From Agarilytica sp033852165 (GTDB lineage Bacteria; Pseudomonadota; Gammaproteobacteria; Pseudomonadales; Cellvibrionaceae), in NCBI GenBank assembly GCA_033852165.1, contig JAWSUZ010000030.1:7669-71668 (forward strand): a stretch of 64,000 nt of DNA. The letters run 5' to 3'. Under the pieces are notes generated by a model, which saw only the letters and a list, made by a program, of their open reading frames with translations, searched no databases and was not told the origin of the DNA. A program made the translations under genes and the position numbers. Position 1 is the first letter of the stretch. Every line of letters begins with the position of its first letter. Below, piece by piece: positions 54,976-64,000 of this stretch.

Positions 54976-55240
54976 CTAGCGCCCATTCATAAACAGGTGT
55001 CTACTCGGCAACTGCTCGGCTTTGTCTCCTCGATAACTGCTCCTGCGTTATTCTACTTACGCGCTTCCTGTGCTAATGAGTCGCCCTACCAATTACATAC
55101 TTGTAATTGTCCTGCGTTGCTCTACCGTCTGCTTCCTTGCAGTCGACCGAACGAATTTAAAACACCATTTTCACACCACAAAATACGGCATTTTAAAATC
55201 GCTCTCGCTACGACCCGGCTTATGGACGGGCACTCACTAA
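54976..55240. repeat. Larger inverted-repeat element after cmoM
   Basis: A 265-bp element that begins one base after the cmoM stop. Ends: CTAGCGCCCATTCATAAACAG on the left against GCTTATGGACGGGCACT on the right (inverted, imperfect). Its right part resembles the element at 37440-37515 and its interior (GCAAGGAAG inverted, ACGCAGGA inverted) resembles the element at 699-838, so it is probably a composite or full-length relative of the shorter copies. It carries no supported gene; a 125-codon frame crossing it is a chance one. Confidence 0.65.
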
Positions 55241-55414
55241 CGGGGCAAAAGTCAGCGGTGGTTACTATCCGTTCAATGCACACGGTACTTTGGCAAGATT
55301 TTCTGGCATTACTCACACTGGCGCCAGAACGCACTTGTATAGAACCCCGTGCTTGGGCAGAATCAGTGCACTAACCAACCGCACTTTCTGAAAATAATTA
55401 AAGGTTGTCACTAT

Positions 55415-57511
55415 ATGCACAATCATGGCAGTTTCTGCACACACAGGTCCATTTTGCGGACTGTACGCCGTGTATCCGCACCACTTATCCTTGCCTCGCT
55501 ACTCTCAACACTATTTGCATGCTCCCCCGAAGAAAACACATCTCCCAGTATTGCTGATCAAGCCCCAGAAAAACCGGTCTCAGCATGGGAAAGCTACGAA
55601 GATAGTGAAGCACAAGATTTCGCCAGTGACTGCCAAACCCGCTATACCGAAAGTGAAAAACTGTATCGCCAGATAGAAGAAGGCAACTTCAACAAAGGTA
55701 AGGGCCAACTACTCGACAATATTAACGAGCTCGATCGACAATTCGATAACGCCTTTGGCCGCAGCAGCTTATTTAGTAACGTTCATCCTAACCCTGAGTT
55801 ACGCAAAGCGGCTGAAGAATGCCAACAACAACTTGTAACGCTTGCAAGCGAAGTCAGCTTATCCCGCCCTATTTATGACCAGATTAATGCGGTCGATACC
55901 ACGAATTTTTCCGTCGTAGATAAACGCTATGTGGAACATTACTTAAGAGACTTGCGCCGCTCGGGTGTCAATCTAAGCAAAGAGAAAAGAGACCGCGTCA
56001 AAACGCTGAACGAAGAAATTTTACAGCTTGGTCAAACCTTTGGTAAAAACGTTCGTGAAGACGTGCGCTCGGTAACCGTCGACTCAATCGAACAACTGGA
56101 CGGTTTACCCGCAGACTACCTTGAGAAACACCCCGCTGATAGCGACGGAAAAATCACCATCACCACCAACTACCCCGATTATATTCCCGTTACCCAGTAC
56201 GCAAAAAACGACACCCTACGGTTCGACTTATACAAAGTCTATAAACAACGCGGCCACCCGGCCAATCTCGACGTATTACAGCAATTACTCGAAAAACGAT
56301 TTGAACTCGCTCAACTGCTTGGCTACAAAAACTACGCCGAATACGTAACCGAGACCGTGATGATTAAGTCACCGCAGAATGCGGAAGATTTCATCAATAA
56401 GATCAGTGCAGCTGCCCAAGTAAAAGCCCAAATTGAATATGACGAACTGCTTAAAAAGCTAAAGACTATCGATCCAAGCGCAACAGCCGTAGGCGATTGG
56501 CAAAAAACGTATCTTGCAGACCTCATCAAGAAAGAAAAGTATCAGCTCGATTCACAAGAAGTACGCCAGTACTTTCAATATAAAAATGTTACACAAGGCA
56601 TCTTTGACTTAGTCGAGACCATGTTTAATGTCGAGATTCGTCCTTGGGAAACAGATGTCTGGCACCCCAGCGTTAAGGCATATGAACTGCTGGATAACGG
56701 CAAAGTGTTAGGTCGCTTTTATCTCGATATGCACCCAAGAGACGGCAAATACAAACACGCCGCCGCCTTTAGCCTACAAGAAGGTCTTAAAGGCATACAA
56801 TTACCCACCCATGCCTTGGTCTGCAACTTCCCTGGAGAACAATCGGGTGACGAGCTAATGGAGCACGGACAGGTCGAAACTTTTTTACATGAATTCGGTC
56901 ATCTACTTCATGGTTTATTCGGCGGCAACCAAAAATGGCTCGGCAATGCAGGAACCAGCACCGAACGCGACTTTGTGGAAGCGCCATCGCAAATGCTAGA
57001 AGAATGGGTATGGGATGCCGACACATTAAAGTCATTCGCAAAAAACACGAAGGGTGAAACCATTCCAGACGCCTTAATTGCAAAAATGAATAATGCCCGA
57101 GATTACGGCAAGGGTTTATTTACTCGCCACCAAATGTATTACGCCTCGATATCCCTTAGTTTTTACAACCAAGATCCCAAATCATTAGACATGGTGAAAG
57201 CACTGCAAACACTTAAACCACGTTACTCTAATTTTGGTTATGTGGAAGACACCTACTTCCATGAAAGCTTCGGGCATCTTTATGGGTATTCAGCAGTGTA
57301 TTACACCTACATGTGGTCGCTGGTTATTGCTTCCGATATGTTTAGCGAATTTCAAAAGCATGGCTTACGTAATCCTGAAATTGCAGACAGGTATCGACGG
57401 ATGATTTTAGAGCCTGGCGGATCAAAAGATGCGGCAGAATTAGTAAGGGATTTTTTGGGGCGGGATTATAATTTTGACGCATTTGCGAAAGGCCTTGGAG
57501 TTACTCAGTAA
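55415..57511 (+). CDS. Lipoprotein M3 family oligopeptidase
   Basis: A 698-residue zinc metallopeptidase of the M3 (thimet oligopeptidase/OpdA) family. The N-terminus is a lipoprotein signal (LILASLLSTLFACS, Cys is the lipobox). The zinc motif HEFGH (FLHEFGHLLHGLFGG) lies near residue 495, and FVEAPSQMLEEWVWD, with the third ligand Glu, follows. FTRHQMYYASISLSFYNQD and YFHESFGHLYGYSAVYYTY (near the end) are typical M3 segments. I chose ATG 55415, because the longer frame to 55349 (GTG) begins in non-coding sequence. Being lipidated and outside the cytoplasm it would trim peptides before uptake. It ends 2 bp before oppA. Confidence 0.93.
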   Translation: MHNHGSFCTHRSILRTVRRVSAPLILASLLSTLFACSPEENTSPSIADQAPEKPVSAWESYEDSEAQDFASDCQTRYTESEKLYRQIEEGNFNKGKGQLLDNINELDRQFDNAFGRSSLFSNVHPNPELRKAAEECQQQLVTLASEVSLSRPIYDQINAVDTTNFSVVDKRYVEHYLRDLRRSGVNLSKEKRDRVKTLNEEILQLGQTFGKNVREDVRSVTVDSIEQLDGLPADYLEKHPADSDGKITITTNYPDYIPVTQYAKNDTLRFDLYKVYKQRGHPANLDVLQQLLEKRFELAQLLGYKNYAEYVTETVMIKSPQNAEDFINKISAAAQVKAQIEYDELLKKLKTIDPSATAVGDWQKTYLADLIKKEKYQLDSQEVRQYFQYKNVTQGIFDLVETMFNVEIRPWETDVWHPSVKAYELLDNGKVLGRFYLDMHPRDGKYKHAAAFSLQEGLKGIQLPTHALVCNFPGEQSGDELMEHGQVETFLHEFGHLLHGLFGGNQKWLGNAGTSTERDFVEAPSQMLEEWVWDADTLKSFAKNTKGETIPDALIAKMNNARDYGKGLFTRHQMYYASISLSFYNQDPKSLDMVKALQTLKPRYSNFGYVEDTYFHESFGHLYGYSAVYYTYMWSLVIASDMFSEFQKHGLRNPEIADRYRRMILEPGGSKDAAELVRDFLGRDYNFDAFAKGLGVTQ

Positions 57512-57513
57512 AA

Positions 57514-59145
57514 ATGAAAACGAATACTAGAATAGTGCAATATATAATGGTTGCCGGATTACTCTTAATTCTTGGTGCGTGCGGTGAAAAGGCCAAAACC
57601 CCAGTAGAGATTGGCAATGAGCAAGGTATTTTACATAAAGGGAACGGAACGGAGCCTGCAGACATAGACCCTCACACAACCACTGGGATGACCGAATATC
57701 ATATTCAAATGGCTGTTTTTGAAGGTCTCGTAAGTAAAAACCCGAAGACTCTCGAAATAATACCCGCAGTCGCTGAATCGTGGACAATTTCAGATGACGG
57801 CCTACGCTACACATTTAAAATTCGCGAGAATGCTCGTTGGTCTAACGGTGACAAATTGGTGGCACACGACTTTGTGTATTCTTGGAAGCGAGCGCTTATG
57901 CCCGCACTTGGCAACCAATATGCGTATTCCGTTTACGTCATCAAAAATGCCGAGAAATTTAATAAGAATGAGATTACTGATTTTAGTGAAGTGGGAGTTA
58001 AAGCAATTGATGATTTAACCCTCGCCATAGAACTAGAACACCGCACCGCATATTTTCTTCAACTTCTTGATCACCATAGCATGTTCCCAGTACACCAAAA
58101 AACGATCGAAAAATTTGGCAAGATCGACGACAGAGGAACCTCTTGGACTCGCGCAGAGAATTTTGTCGGCAACGGGCCTTTTAGTATTAAAGAGTGGGTA
58201 CCAAACAAAATATTTTCAACTACACGAAACCCTCACTACTGGGACAATGACAACGTATCACTCAATGAGATTCACTTTCATCCCGTCGAGAATGTAGTGA
58301 CGGAAGAAAGAATGTTCCGAGCAGGTCAGCTACATGCAACTAATGACGTCCCTCTAGAAAAAGTAGCAAAATACCAAGCTAACCAACCGGAACGCATTTC
58401 CGTTAATCCTTATTTTGGAACTTATTTCTACCGCCTTAATACTACGTCCCCGTTATTGAGCGACGTGCGGGTGAGAAAAGCCCTTTCATATTCTATTGAT
58501 CGAGATGCTATCACCCAATATGTGACAAAAACCGGAGAAATTTCCGCGTACAATCTTACCCCGCCAAAAATCCGTGGTTTTACCGCGCAAGCCAAGCAGT
58601 TATTTGATCCCAAAGAGGCGAAACGCCTATTAGCAGATGCAGGCTATCCCAACGGAGAGAATTTCCCCGCGATAGAAATCCTCTACAACACATCTGAAGC
58701 TCACAAGAAAATTGCCTTAGCTATACAGCAAATGTGGAAAACTACGCTCAACATCGACATCACCTTACACAATCAGGAGTGGAAAGTTTACCTAGATACC
58801 CAGCGCACAATGAACTATCAGGTGACCCGCTCTTCTTGGATAGGCGACTACTTAGACCCAAACACATTCTTGGATATGTTTGTTACAGATGGCGGGAACA
58901 ATAACACGGGCTGGTCTAACCTAAGGTACGATAAGCTGATTCGACTCGCGGCTAAAGCGGATTCTCAAGAAGAACGTTACACGTATTTCCAAGAAGCTGA
59001 AAAACTGCTCGCAGAAGAAGTCCCCATCATCCCCATCTATACTTATACTGTTCGACATTTATATACAGATTCTTTGCAAGGCCTTAATGACAACATTCTT
59101 GACTACCAACCCTATAAATATTTAAGTTTGAAAAAGAACAAGTAG
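57514..59145 (+). CDS. oppA: Oligopeptide-binding lipoprotein (OppA type)
   Basis: A 543-residue substrate-binding lipoprotein of the family 5 solute-binding proteins (OppA/MppA type). The lipobox is LILGAC. The SBP_bac_5 pattern is clear: EPADIDPHTTTGMTEYHIQMAVFEGLVSKNPKTLEIIPAVAESWTISDDGLRYTFKIRENARWSNGDKL, DFVYSWKRAL, VRKALSYSIDRDAI and YPNGENFPAIEILYN. The peptide-binding residues of E. coli OppA are not traced here. It starts 2 bp after the peptidase gene, so the two are probably translated together. Confidence 0.93.
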   Translation: MKTNTRIVQYIMVAGLLLILGACGEKAKTPVEIGNEQGILHKGNGTEPADIDPHTTTGMTEYHIQMAVFEGLVSKNPKTLEIIPAVAESWTISDDGLRYTFKIRENARWSNGDKLVAHDFVYSWKRALMPALGNQYAYSVYVIKNAEKFNKNEITDFSEVGVKAIDDLTLAIELEHRTAYFLQLLDHHSMFPVHQKTIEKFGKIDDRGTSWTRAENFVGNGPFSIKEWVPNKIFSTTRNPHYWDNDNVSLNEIHFHPVENVVTEERMFRAGQLHATNDVPLEKVAKYQANQPERISVNPYFGTYFYRLNTTSPLLSDVRVRKALSYSIDRDAITQYVTKTGEISAYNLTPPKIRGFTAQAKQLFDPKEAKRLLADAGYPNGENFPAIEILYNTSEAHKKIALAIQQMWKTTLNIDITLHNQEWKVYLDTQRTMNYQVTRSSWIGDYLDPNTFLDMFVTDGGNNNTGWSNLRYDKLIRLAAKADSQEERYTYFQEAEKLLAEEVPIIPIYTYTVRHLYTDSLQGLNDNILDYQPYKYLSLKKNK

Positions 59146-59153
59146 GAAAATTC

Positions 59154-60083
59154 GTGATCAAGTTTATTTTTCTTCGGGTGTTTCAAGCAATTCCCGTATT
59201 GCTATTTGTCATTACCATTACATTTGTTATGGTCAGGTCGGCCCCCGGCGGACCTTTTGACGAAGATCGAGCAGCACCGCCCGAGGTTATCAAAAATTTA
59301 AATGAAAAATATAATCTCGACGCCCCCATTTACGTGCAATATTTTGATTATTTAAAACAACTCGCCCAGGGTGATTTCGGGCCATCTTTTAAGTACCCGA
59401 ACCGTAGCGTTAATGAAATGATTTACACCGGGTTTCCAATCACCCTCGAACTGGCGTTGTATGCCATGTTATTCGCTATTTTTGTAGGTGTCCCTATCGG
59501 CGCTGCCGCTGCATTAAAACCCAACTCTATACAAGACTACCTCCCCATGTCGGTATCGATGTTGGGTATATGTTTGCCCTCTTTTGTACTCGGCCCCGTG
59601 CTAGTACTTATTTTTGGCATATGGTTTGAGCTGCTTCCGGTATCAGGCTGGGGCGTTAGCGCTGGCGATAAAATTTTACCCACGGTTACACTCGGCTCAA
59701 CTTACGCCGCTTATATTGCCCGTATTACACGGGGTGGAATGCTGGAGGTTTTATCGATGGATTATATTCGTACCGCACGGGCCAAGGGGCTGAATGCTTA
59801 TAACGTTGTTATTAAGCATGCTTTACGTCCAGGAATTACGCCCGTCGTCACATTTTTAGGGCCCGCAATTGCCGGACTACTTGGCGGCTCATTTGTGGTG
59901 GAAACCATATTTCAAATACCCGGACTCGGCCGCTTTTATATCCAGGCAGCATTCAACCGCGACTACACAATGATTCTGGGCACGACAATATTTTTTGCGG
60001 CCCTCATATTGTTATTTAATTTAATATCGGATGTCATCCTCGTCTGGCTCAATCCAAAATTACGCAAAGCGCCATCAAACTGA
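59154..60083 (+). CDS. oppB: Oligopeptide ABC transporter permease
   Basis: A 309-residue inner-membrane permease with six predicted segments. The start is GTG 59154 with AGGA upstream. Features: AIPVLLFVITITFVMVRSAPGGPFDEDRAAPPEVIKNLNEKYNLDAPIYVQYFDYLKQLAQGDFGPSF, the OppB N-terminal pattern, and RITRGGMLEVLSMDYIRTARAKGLNAYNVVIKHALRPGITPVV, the EAA loop that contacts the ATPase. It is 8 bp after oppA. Confidence 0.95.
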   Translation: MIKFIFLRVFQAIPVLLFVITITFVMVRSAPGGPFDEDRAAPPEVIKNLNEKYNLDAPIYVQYFDYLKQLAQGDFGPSFKYPNRSVNEMIYTGFPITLELALYAMLFAIFVGVPIGAAAALKPNSIQDYLPMSVSMLGICLPSFVLGPVLVLIFGIWFELLPVSGWGVSAGDKILPTVTLGSTYAAYIARITRGGMLEVLSMDYIRTARAKGLNAYNVVIKHALRPGITPVVTFLGPAIAGLLGGSFVVETIFQIPGLGRFYIQAAFNRDYTMILGTTIFFAALILLFNLISDVILVWLNPKLRKAPSN

Positions 60084-60085
60084 CC

Positions 60086-60982
60086 ATGACAGAATTCGTA
60101 ATGCCCGAATCCAACCCAGAAACAAATATCGAACAAGGTTCGTCACTGTGGCAAGACGCATTTTTACGCTTACGTAAAAATAAGCTCGCGATGTTCAGTC
60201 TGTGCTTTCTCATCACATTAGCCCTTATCTCCATACTCACACCGCTAATAGCGCCCTATTCCTACGAAGCGCAAAACCTGTATCTGAGTGCGACTGCGCC
60301 ATCTGCTGAGCATTGGTTAGGTACGGACGTTCTCGGGCGAGATCTACTCACAAGATTAATGTATGGCGGACGTATTTCACTTACAGTTGGCATAATTGCC
60401 ACAACTGTAGCCCTGCTAATTGGGGTGACATGGGGTGCAGTAGCCGGTTATATCGGCGGAAAAACAGACATGTTCATGATGCGTATTGTCGACATCCTCT
60501 ATGCATTGCCGTTTTCTATTTTTATTATTTTATTAACAGTTGTTTTTGGAAAGAGTCTTTTATTGTTATTTCTTGCCATTGGCGCAGTTGAGTGGCTAAC
60601 CATGGCTCGAATTATTCGAGGGCAAGTTCTGTCATTAAAAAAACAAGAATATATCGAGGCAGCCACAGCAATAGGCTTATCCCGCTGGCAAATTATTCGC
60701 CGCCACCTGATTCCCAATGCCCTCGGCCCTATTATCGTTTACACGACCCTAACCATCCCCAGCGTAATATTGCTCGAATCCTTTCTGAGCTTTTTAGGGC
60801 TTGGCATACAACCACCACAAAGCTCATGGGGTTCACTTATTTCCAATGGGGTTGAGACGATGGAAGAATATCCGTGGCTATTAATCTTCCCCGGTGGCGT
60901 ATTGTCTTTAACTTTATTCTCATTAAACTTTCTGGGTGATGGCTTACGCGATGCACTCGACCCACGCGTATCGAAGGATTAG
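60086..60982 (+). CDS. oppC: Oligopeptide ABC transporter permease
   Basis: A 298-residue permease with six predicted segments. N-terminal cytoplasmic stretch (LWQDAFLRLRKNKLAMFSL) and APSAEHWLGTDVLGRDLLTRLMYGGRISLTVG are the OppC family signature. The EAA loop is LKKQEYIEAATAIGLSRWQIIRRHLIPNALGPIIVY. It begins two bases after the oppB stop. Confidence 0.95.
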   Translation: MTEFVMPESNPETNIEQGSSLWQDAFLRLRKNKLAMFSLCFLITLALISILTPLIAPYSYEAQNLYLSATAPSAEHWLGTDVLGRDLLTRLMYGGRISLTVGIIATTVALLIGVTWGAVAGYIGGKTDMFMMRIVDILYALPFSIFIILLTVVFGKSLLLLFLAIGAVEWLTMARIIRGQVLSLKKQEYIEAATAIGLSRWQIIRRHLIPNALGPIIVYTTLTIPSVILLESFLSFLGLGIQPPQSSWGSLISNGVETMEEYPWLLIFPGGVLSLTLFSLNFLGDGLRDALDPRVSKD

Positions 60983-60985
60983 TTT

Positions 60986-62587
60986 ATGAGTGCACTTAGC
61001 GTTAAAAACCTTACAATATCCTTTCATTCTCGCGAAGGTCGTAGCGTTGCGGTTGACGGCATTAGCTTTGACTTAAACGAAGGCGAAATATTGGGAATCG
61101 TAGGTGAATCCGGTTCCGGAAAATCAGTCACGTGCTATAGCCTACTCGGATTGATTCCCTGCCCACCGGGTAAAATTGATAGCGGCTCCGCCCTATTTCA
61201 GGGGCAAGATTTATTCAGTCTTAGCGAGAAAGAACTGCGTAAAGTCAGAGGCAAGAAAATCAGCATGATTTTCCAAGACCCGATGACGTCACTCAACCCT
61301 TACATGACGATCGGCAATCAGATTATCGAGTCGATTTGCATTCATGAAAAGCTAAGCAAGAAAGACGCACGGCAACGGGCTATTGAATCCCTAGTTGAAG
61401 TCGGCATTAATGACGCTGCATCGCGAATCGACAGTTACCCCCATGAATATTCCGGCGGCATGCGTCAACGCGTCATGATTGCCATGGCGCTAGCGACCAA
61501 ACCCGACCTACTGATCGCCGACGAACCAACAACCGCCTTGGACGTTACCATCCAAGCACAAATAATTGATCTGCTCGCGGACATTCAAAAGAAGCATAAA
61601 CTATCCATCATATTCATCACCCATGATTTGGCCGTTATTCATAAAATCGCCCACCAAATTATCGTGATGGAGAAAGGTCTTATTGTTGAACGCGGCGAGC
61701 CCAAGAGCTTATTCGAATCGCCTAAGCACCCTTATACCCAAAAACTAATTTCTGCAATACCGACTACCGGCAAACAAGTTGAAAACGCATCAACAGATCA
61801 ATTTTTGTTGGAAGTTAAAAACCTACACACTACATTCCGAGATAGCAGCGGGCCTTTTTGGAATAGAACGTTAGAAGAAGTCAAAGCTGTAAATAATGTT
61901 TCTTTAGCATTGAGAAAAGGCGAAATTGTTGGCCTTGTTGGGGAATCCGGTTCAGGAAAATCGACGCTTGGGCGCAGCATCATGCGATTGGTGAACGCCG
62001 AATCCGGTGAGGTTCTAATCGAAGGGACAAATCTCTTAGGTCTTAAAGATAACGAGTTGAAAGACGCCCGACGCAATTTTCAAATGATCTTTCAAGATCC
62101 CTATGCCTCACTCAACCCGCGAATGACGGTATTCGACACTCTTGCCGAGCCGTTGTTATTGCATAAAATTGCTGACAAAAATAATGTCGCAGAAAAGATT
62201 AACATACTGATGGACGAAGTCGGCCTCGATCGCCGCTTTGTGCGCAAATACCCCCACGAGTTTTCCGGCGGGCAACGCCAGCGTGTCGCCATTGCCCGCG
62301 CGATAGCCCTACGACCCAAGTTAATTATTGCTGACGAGCCTGTTTCGGCCTTAGACGTAACGATCCAATCCCAAGTATTGGATTTATTGTTACGACTGAC
62401 CAAACAGTATCAATTGACCATGTTGTTCATATCACACGACCTTTCAGTCGTTCGCTATATATGTGATCGTGTGGCGGTAATGAAATCCGGGCAACTGGTC
62501 GAAATTGAAGATACGGAAACACTCTATAATGATCCTCAGCATCCGTACTCAAAACAATTACTTTCCGCGATTCCTAGGATTGAATAA
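60986..62587 (+). CDS. Fused oligopeptide ABC transporter ATPase (OppD-OppF)
   Basis: A 533-residue protein with two ABC ATPase halves in one chain, the equivalent of OppD (about residues 1-260) and OppF (about 275-530), as in YejF. Each half has Walker A (GESGSGKS), a signature (YSGGMRQRVMIAMAL and FSGGQRQRVAIARAI), Walker B (LLIADEPTTALD and LIIADEPVSALD) and a switch His (FITHDLA and FISHDLS). The oligopeptide-binding C-terminal motif KHPYTQKLISAIP / HPYSKQLLSAIP ends each half. It is the last gene of the apparent five-gene set M3 peptidase-oppA-oppB-oppC-oppDF. Confidence 0.95.
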   Translation: MSALSVKNLTISFHSREGRSVAVDGISFDLNEGEILGIVGESGSGKSVTCYSLLGLIPCPPGKIDSGSALFQGQDLFSLSEKELRKVRGKKISMIFQDPMTSLNPYMTIGNQIIESICIHEKLSKKDARQRAIESLVEVGINDAASRIDSYPHEYSGGMRQRVMIAMALATKPDLLIADEPTTALDVTIQAQIIDLLADIQKKHKLSIIFITHDLAVIHKIAHQIIVMEKGLIVERGEPKSLFESPKHPYTQKLISAIPTTGKQVENASTDQFLLEVKNLHTTFRDSSGPFWNRTLEEVKAVNNVSLALRKGEIVGLVGESGSGKSTLGRSIMRLVNAESGEVLIEGTNLLGLKDNELKDARRNFQMIFQDPYASLNPRMTVFDTLAEPLLLHKIADKNNVAEKINILMDEVGLDRRFVRKYPHEFSGGQRQRVAIARAIALRPKLIIADEPVSALDVTIQSQVLDLLLRLTKQYQLTMLFISHDLSVVRYICDRVAVMKSGQLVEIEDTETLYNDPQHPYSKQLLSAIPRIE

Positions 62588-62610
62588 TATTGATTTAAGC
62601 TAAAGGGAGA

Positions 62611-62630
62611 AAACGACATTAGCGTCGTTT
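62611..62630. terminator. Short hairpin between convergent genes
   Basis: AAACGAC (62611-62617) pairs with GTCGTTT (62624-62630) around a 6-nt loop; it is followed by AAAAATAA on the plus strand and TCTCCC on the minus strand. A weak candidate for termination of the opp operon or kbl. Confidence 0.4.
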
Positions 62631-62658
62631 AAAAATAACCGTGCAGACAGAATCACGC

Positions 62659-63849
62659 TTAGCTTGAAATAATTTCAAGCTCCCGGCCCACTTTCACAAA
62701 AGCCTTAATTGCTTTATTCAAGATATCCTGCGTGTGCACTGCGCTCAGCTGCACTCGTATACGTGCCCCCCCAACCGGCACAACCGGATAACTAAACGCG
62801 ATTGCGTAAATCCCTTCTTTTAACAAACGCTCAGAAAACTCAACCGCCTTCGCCGCATCGCCGATCATGACCGGAATAATCGGATGGTCGCTGCCAGAAA
62901 GTTGAAAACCAGCCGCTGTCATTTCCCGCCGAAAATAGGCGGCATTACTCTCTAACTGACCGCGTAACGCCGTGCCATTTTCAACAAGTGATAACGCTTC
63001 TATGCTTGCAGCGGCAATACTGGGCGCTAGCGAGTTGGAAAACAAATATGGGCGCGAACGCTGACGTAACCAATCGACAATCGGTTTTTTCGCTGCGGTG
63101 TAACCTCCGCTTGCTCCGCCAAGAGCCTTCCCTAAAGTGCCCGTTAAAATATCAACTCGTGACATCACGTTATGATATTCGTGTGTACCCCTTCCGTTTT
63201 CACCGAGCACACCCACCGCATGACTGTCATCGACCACAACCAAAGCATCGTACTTTTCGGCTAAGTCACAAATAGATTGTAGGTTCGCAATAATACCGTC
63301 CATAGAAAAAACGCCATCAGTAACAACCAAACGATAGCGGGCATCTTTAGATTGCTGTAAATGGGCTTCTAATTCCTGCATGTTGTTATTTTGATACCGC
63401 TTGCGTTGCGCTTTACATAAACGAACGCCATCTATGATAGAAGCATGGTTCAGTGCATCGGAGATTATGACGTCTTTTTCATTGAGGAGCGTTTCAAACA
63501 AGCCTCCGTTAGCATCAAAACAGCTGGAATACAGTATGCTATCTTCCATTCCCAAAAAGGCACTAAGTTTTTTTTCTAAATTTTTGTGTAATTGCTGGGT
63601 TCCACAGATAAAACGCACAGAGGCCATACCAAATCCGTAGTCATCCATTCCCTTTTTCGCTGCGTCGATCAATTGGGGGGCATTCGCCAGCCCCAGATAA
63701 TTATTGGCACATAAGTTCACAACATGTTGATTTTCAGTTTCGATAATGCCATTTTGCGGAGAAGACAATTGCCGCTCATGCTTATACAAGCCATCCGCTT
63801 TAAGCTTATCAAGCCCTGATAAAAGTTCACTGCATAGTCGCTTTGACAC
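62659..63849 (-). CDS. kbl: 2-amino-3-ketobutyrate coenzyme A ligase
   Basis: A 396-residue PLP enzyme (alpha-oxoamine synthase family) that cleaves 2-amino-3-ketobutyrate with CoA to glycine and acetyl-CoA in threonine breakdown. ISDALNHASIIDGVRLCKAQRKRYQNNNM, VVVDDSHAVGVLGENGRGTHEY and LTGTLGKALGGASGGYTA (PLP Lys in TLGKALGG) are standard. The GTG start at 63849 has GGAG six bases upstream; length matches E. coli Kbl. Threonine dehydrogenase (tdh), its usual partner, would be further downstream or elsewhere. The upstream region carries the heptamer tract at 63934-63979. Confidence 0.95.
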   Translation of the reverse strand: MSKRLCSELLSGLDKLKADGLYKHERQLSSPQNGIIETENQHVVNLCANNYLGLANAPQLIDAAKKGMDDYGFGMASVRFICGTQQLHKNLEKKLSAFLGMEDSILYSSCFDANGGLFETLLNEKDVIISDALNHASIIDGVRLCKAQRKRYQNNNMQELEAHLQQSKDARYRLVVTDGVFSMDGIIANLQSICDLAEKYDALVVVDDSHAVGVLGENGRGTHEYHNVMSRVDILTGTLGKALGGASGGYTAAKKPIVDWLRQRSRPYLFSNSLAPSIAAASIEALSLVENGTALRGQLESNAAYFRREMTAAGFQLSGSDHPIIPVMIGDAAKAVEFSERLLKEGIYAIAFSYPVVPVGGARIRVQLSAVHTQDILNKAIKAFVKVGRELEIISS

Positions 63850-63933
63850 CGGCCACTCCAGATTAGAAACGCGTAAATTACATTAACAATCTTAGAGTAT
63901 TAGAATCAATAAAGGGAAATACTGAAAAAGTAT

Positions 63934-63979
63934 GGGGACGGGGGGCGGGGGACGGGGGACGGGGGACGGGAGACGGGAG
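63934..63979. repeat. Heptamer tandem repeat (GGGGGAC)n upstream of kbl
   Basis: About 46 bp, six or so copies of GGGGGAC with one GGGGGGC and two GGGAGAC variants. It lies 85-130 bp upstream of the kbl start, almost the same distance as the tract at 8368-8464 from abgT. Confidence 0.9.
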
Positions 63980-64000
63980 TGATGTGGCTTAATGAATCCG

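Overview
The window looks like chromosomal DNA from a marine-type gammaproteobacterium, most likely of the Cellvibrionaceae or a neighbouring family. This rests on gene content (a corC-lnt pair, TcdA, RimO, CmoM, a PA4780-type RIO kinase, a DUF6279 lipoprotein) and is not a sequence-level identification. There are no rRNA or tRNA genes, no CRISPR array, no complete insertion sequence and no prophage. About forty-four genes are supported, mostly in short operons on both strands.

Layout. 1-6.6 kb: the 3' end of corC, lnt, a DUF6279 lipoprotein, an STAS-like small protein and a large membrane-anchored protein. 6.7-15.5 kb: an AbgT transporter preceded by a (GGGGGAC)n heptamer tract, a small unknown protein, a periplasmic binding protein, a YaiI/YqxD protein, a DEAD-box helicase, tcdA, tatD and a small monooxygenase-like protein. 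15.7-25.5 kb: a fused anthranilate synthase (TrpE-TrpG), a thioesterase pseudogene with two nonsense codons, two response-regulator proteins (one with degenerate GGDEF and EAL domains) and modABC. 25.5-26.9 kb is a 1.4-kb AT-rich stretch without a convincing gene.

28-48 kb is the accessory part. It holds a MORN-repeat membrane protein and a five-gene minus-strand cluster (31.5-39.3 kb). In transcription order the cluster encodes an NlpC/P60-type lipoprotein, a single-pass membrane protein, a secreted trypsin-like protease, a secreted caspase-like protease and a lipoprotein that appears to carry a caspase fold lacking the catalytic histidine. The last four genes are tightly spaced or overlapping. 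I consider this envelope proteolysis cluster the best candidate for an undescribed system. It is followed by a hydrolase lipoprotein, an orphan ParA ATPase and two paralogous PKD-repeat lipoproteins that share a C-terminal domain I do not recognise.

48-64 kb returns to housekeeping genes: a flavin-binding PPOX-like protein, a 2OG-Fe(II) oxygenase, rimO, a divergent TetR/SDR pair with a near-perfect operator palindrome, a RIO kinase, cmoM, a lipoprotein M3 oligopeptidase in an apparent operon with an oligopeptide ABC transporter (oppA-B-C-DF), and kbl.

Small non-coding repeats are prominent. There are at least four kinds of short inverted-repeat element (about 60-265 bp), one of which supplies the last codons of tatD. 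There are heptamer tandem repeats upstream of abgT, kbl and cmoM. The same GGGGGAC heptamer lies 85-95 bp upstream of the starts of both abgT and kbl.
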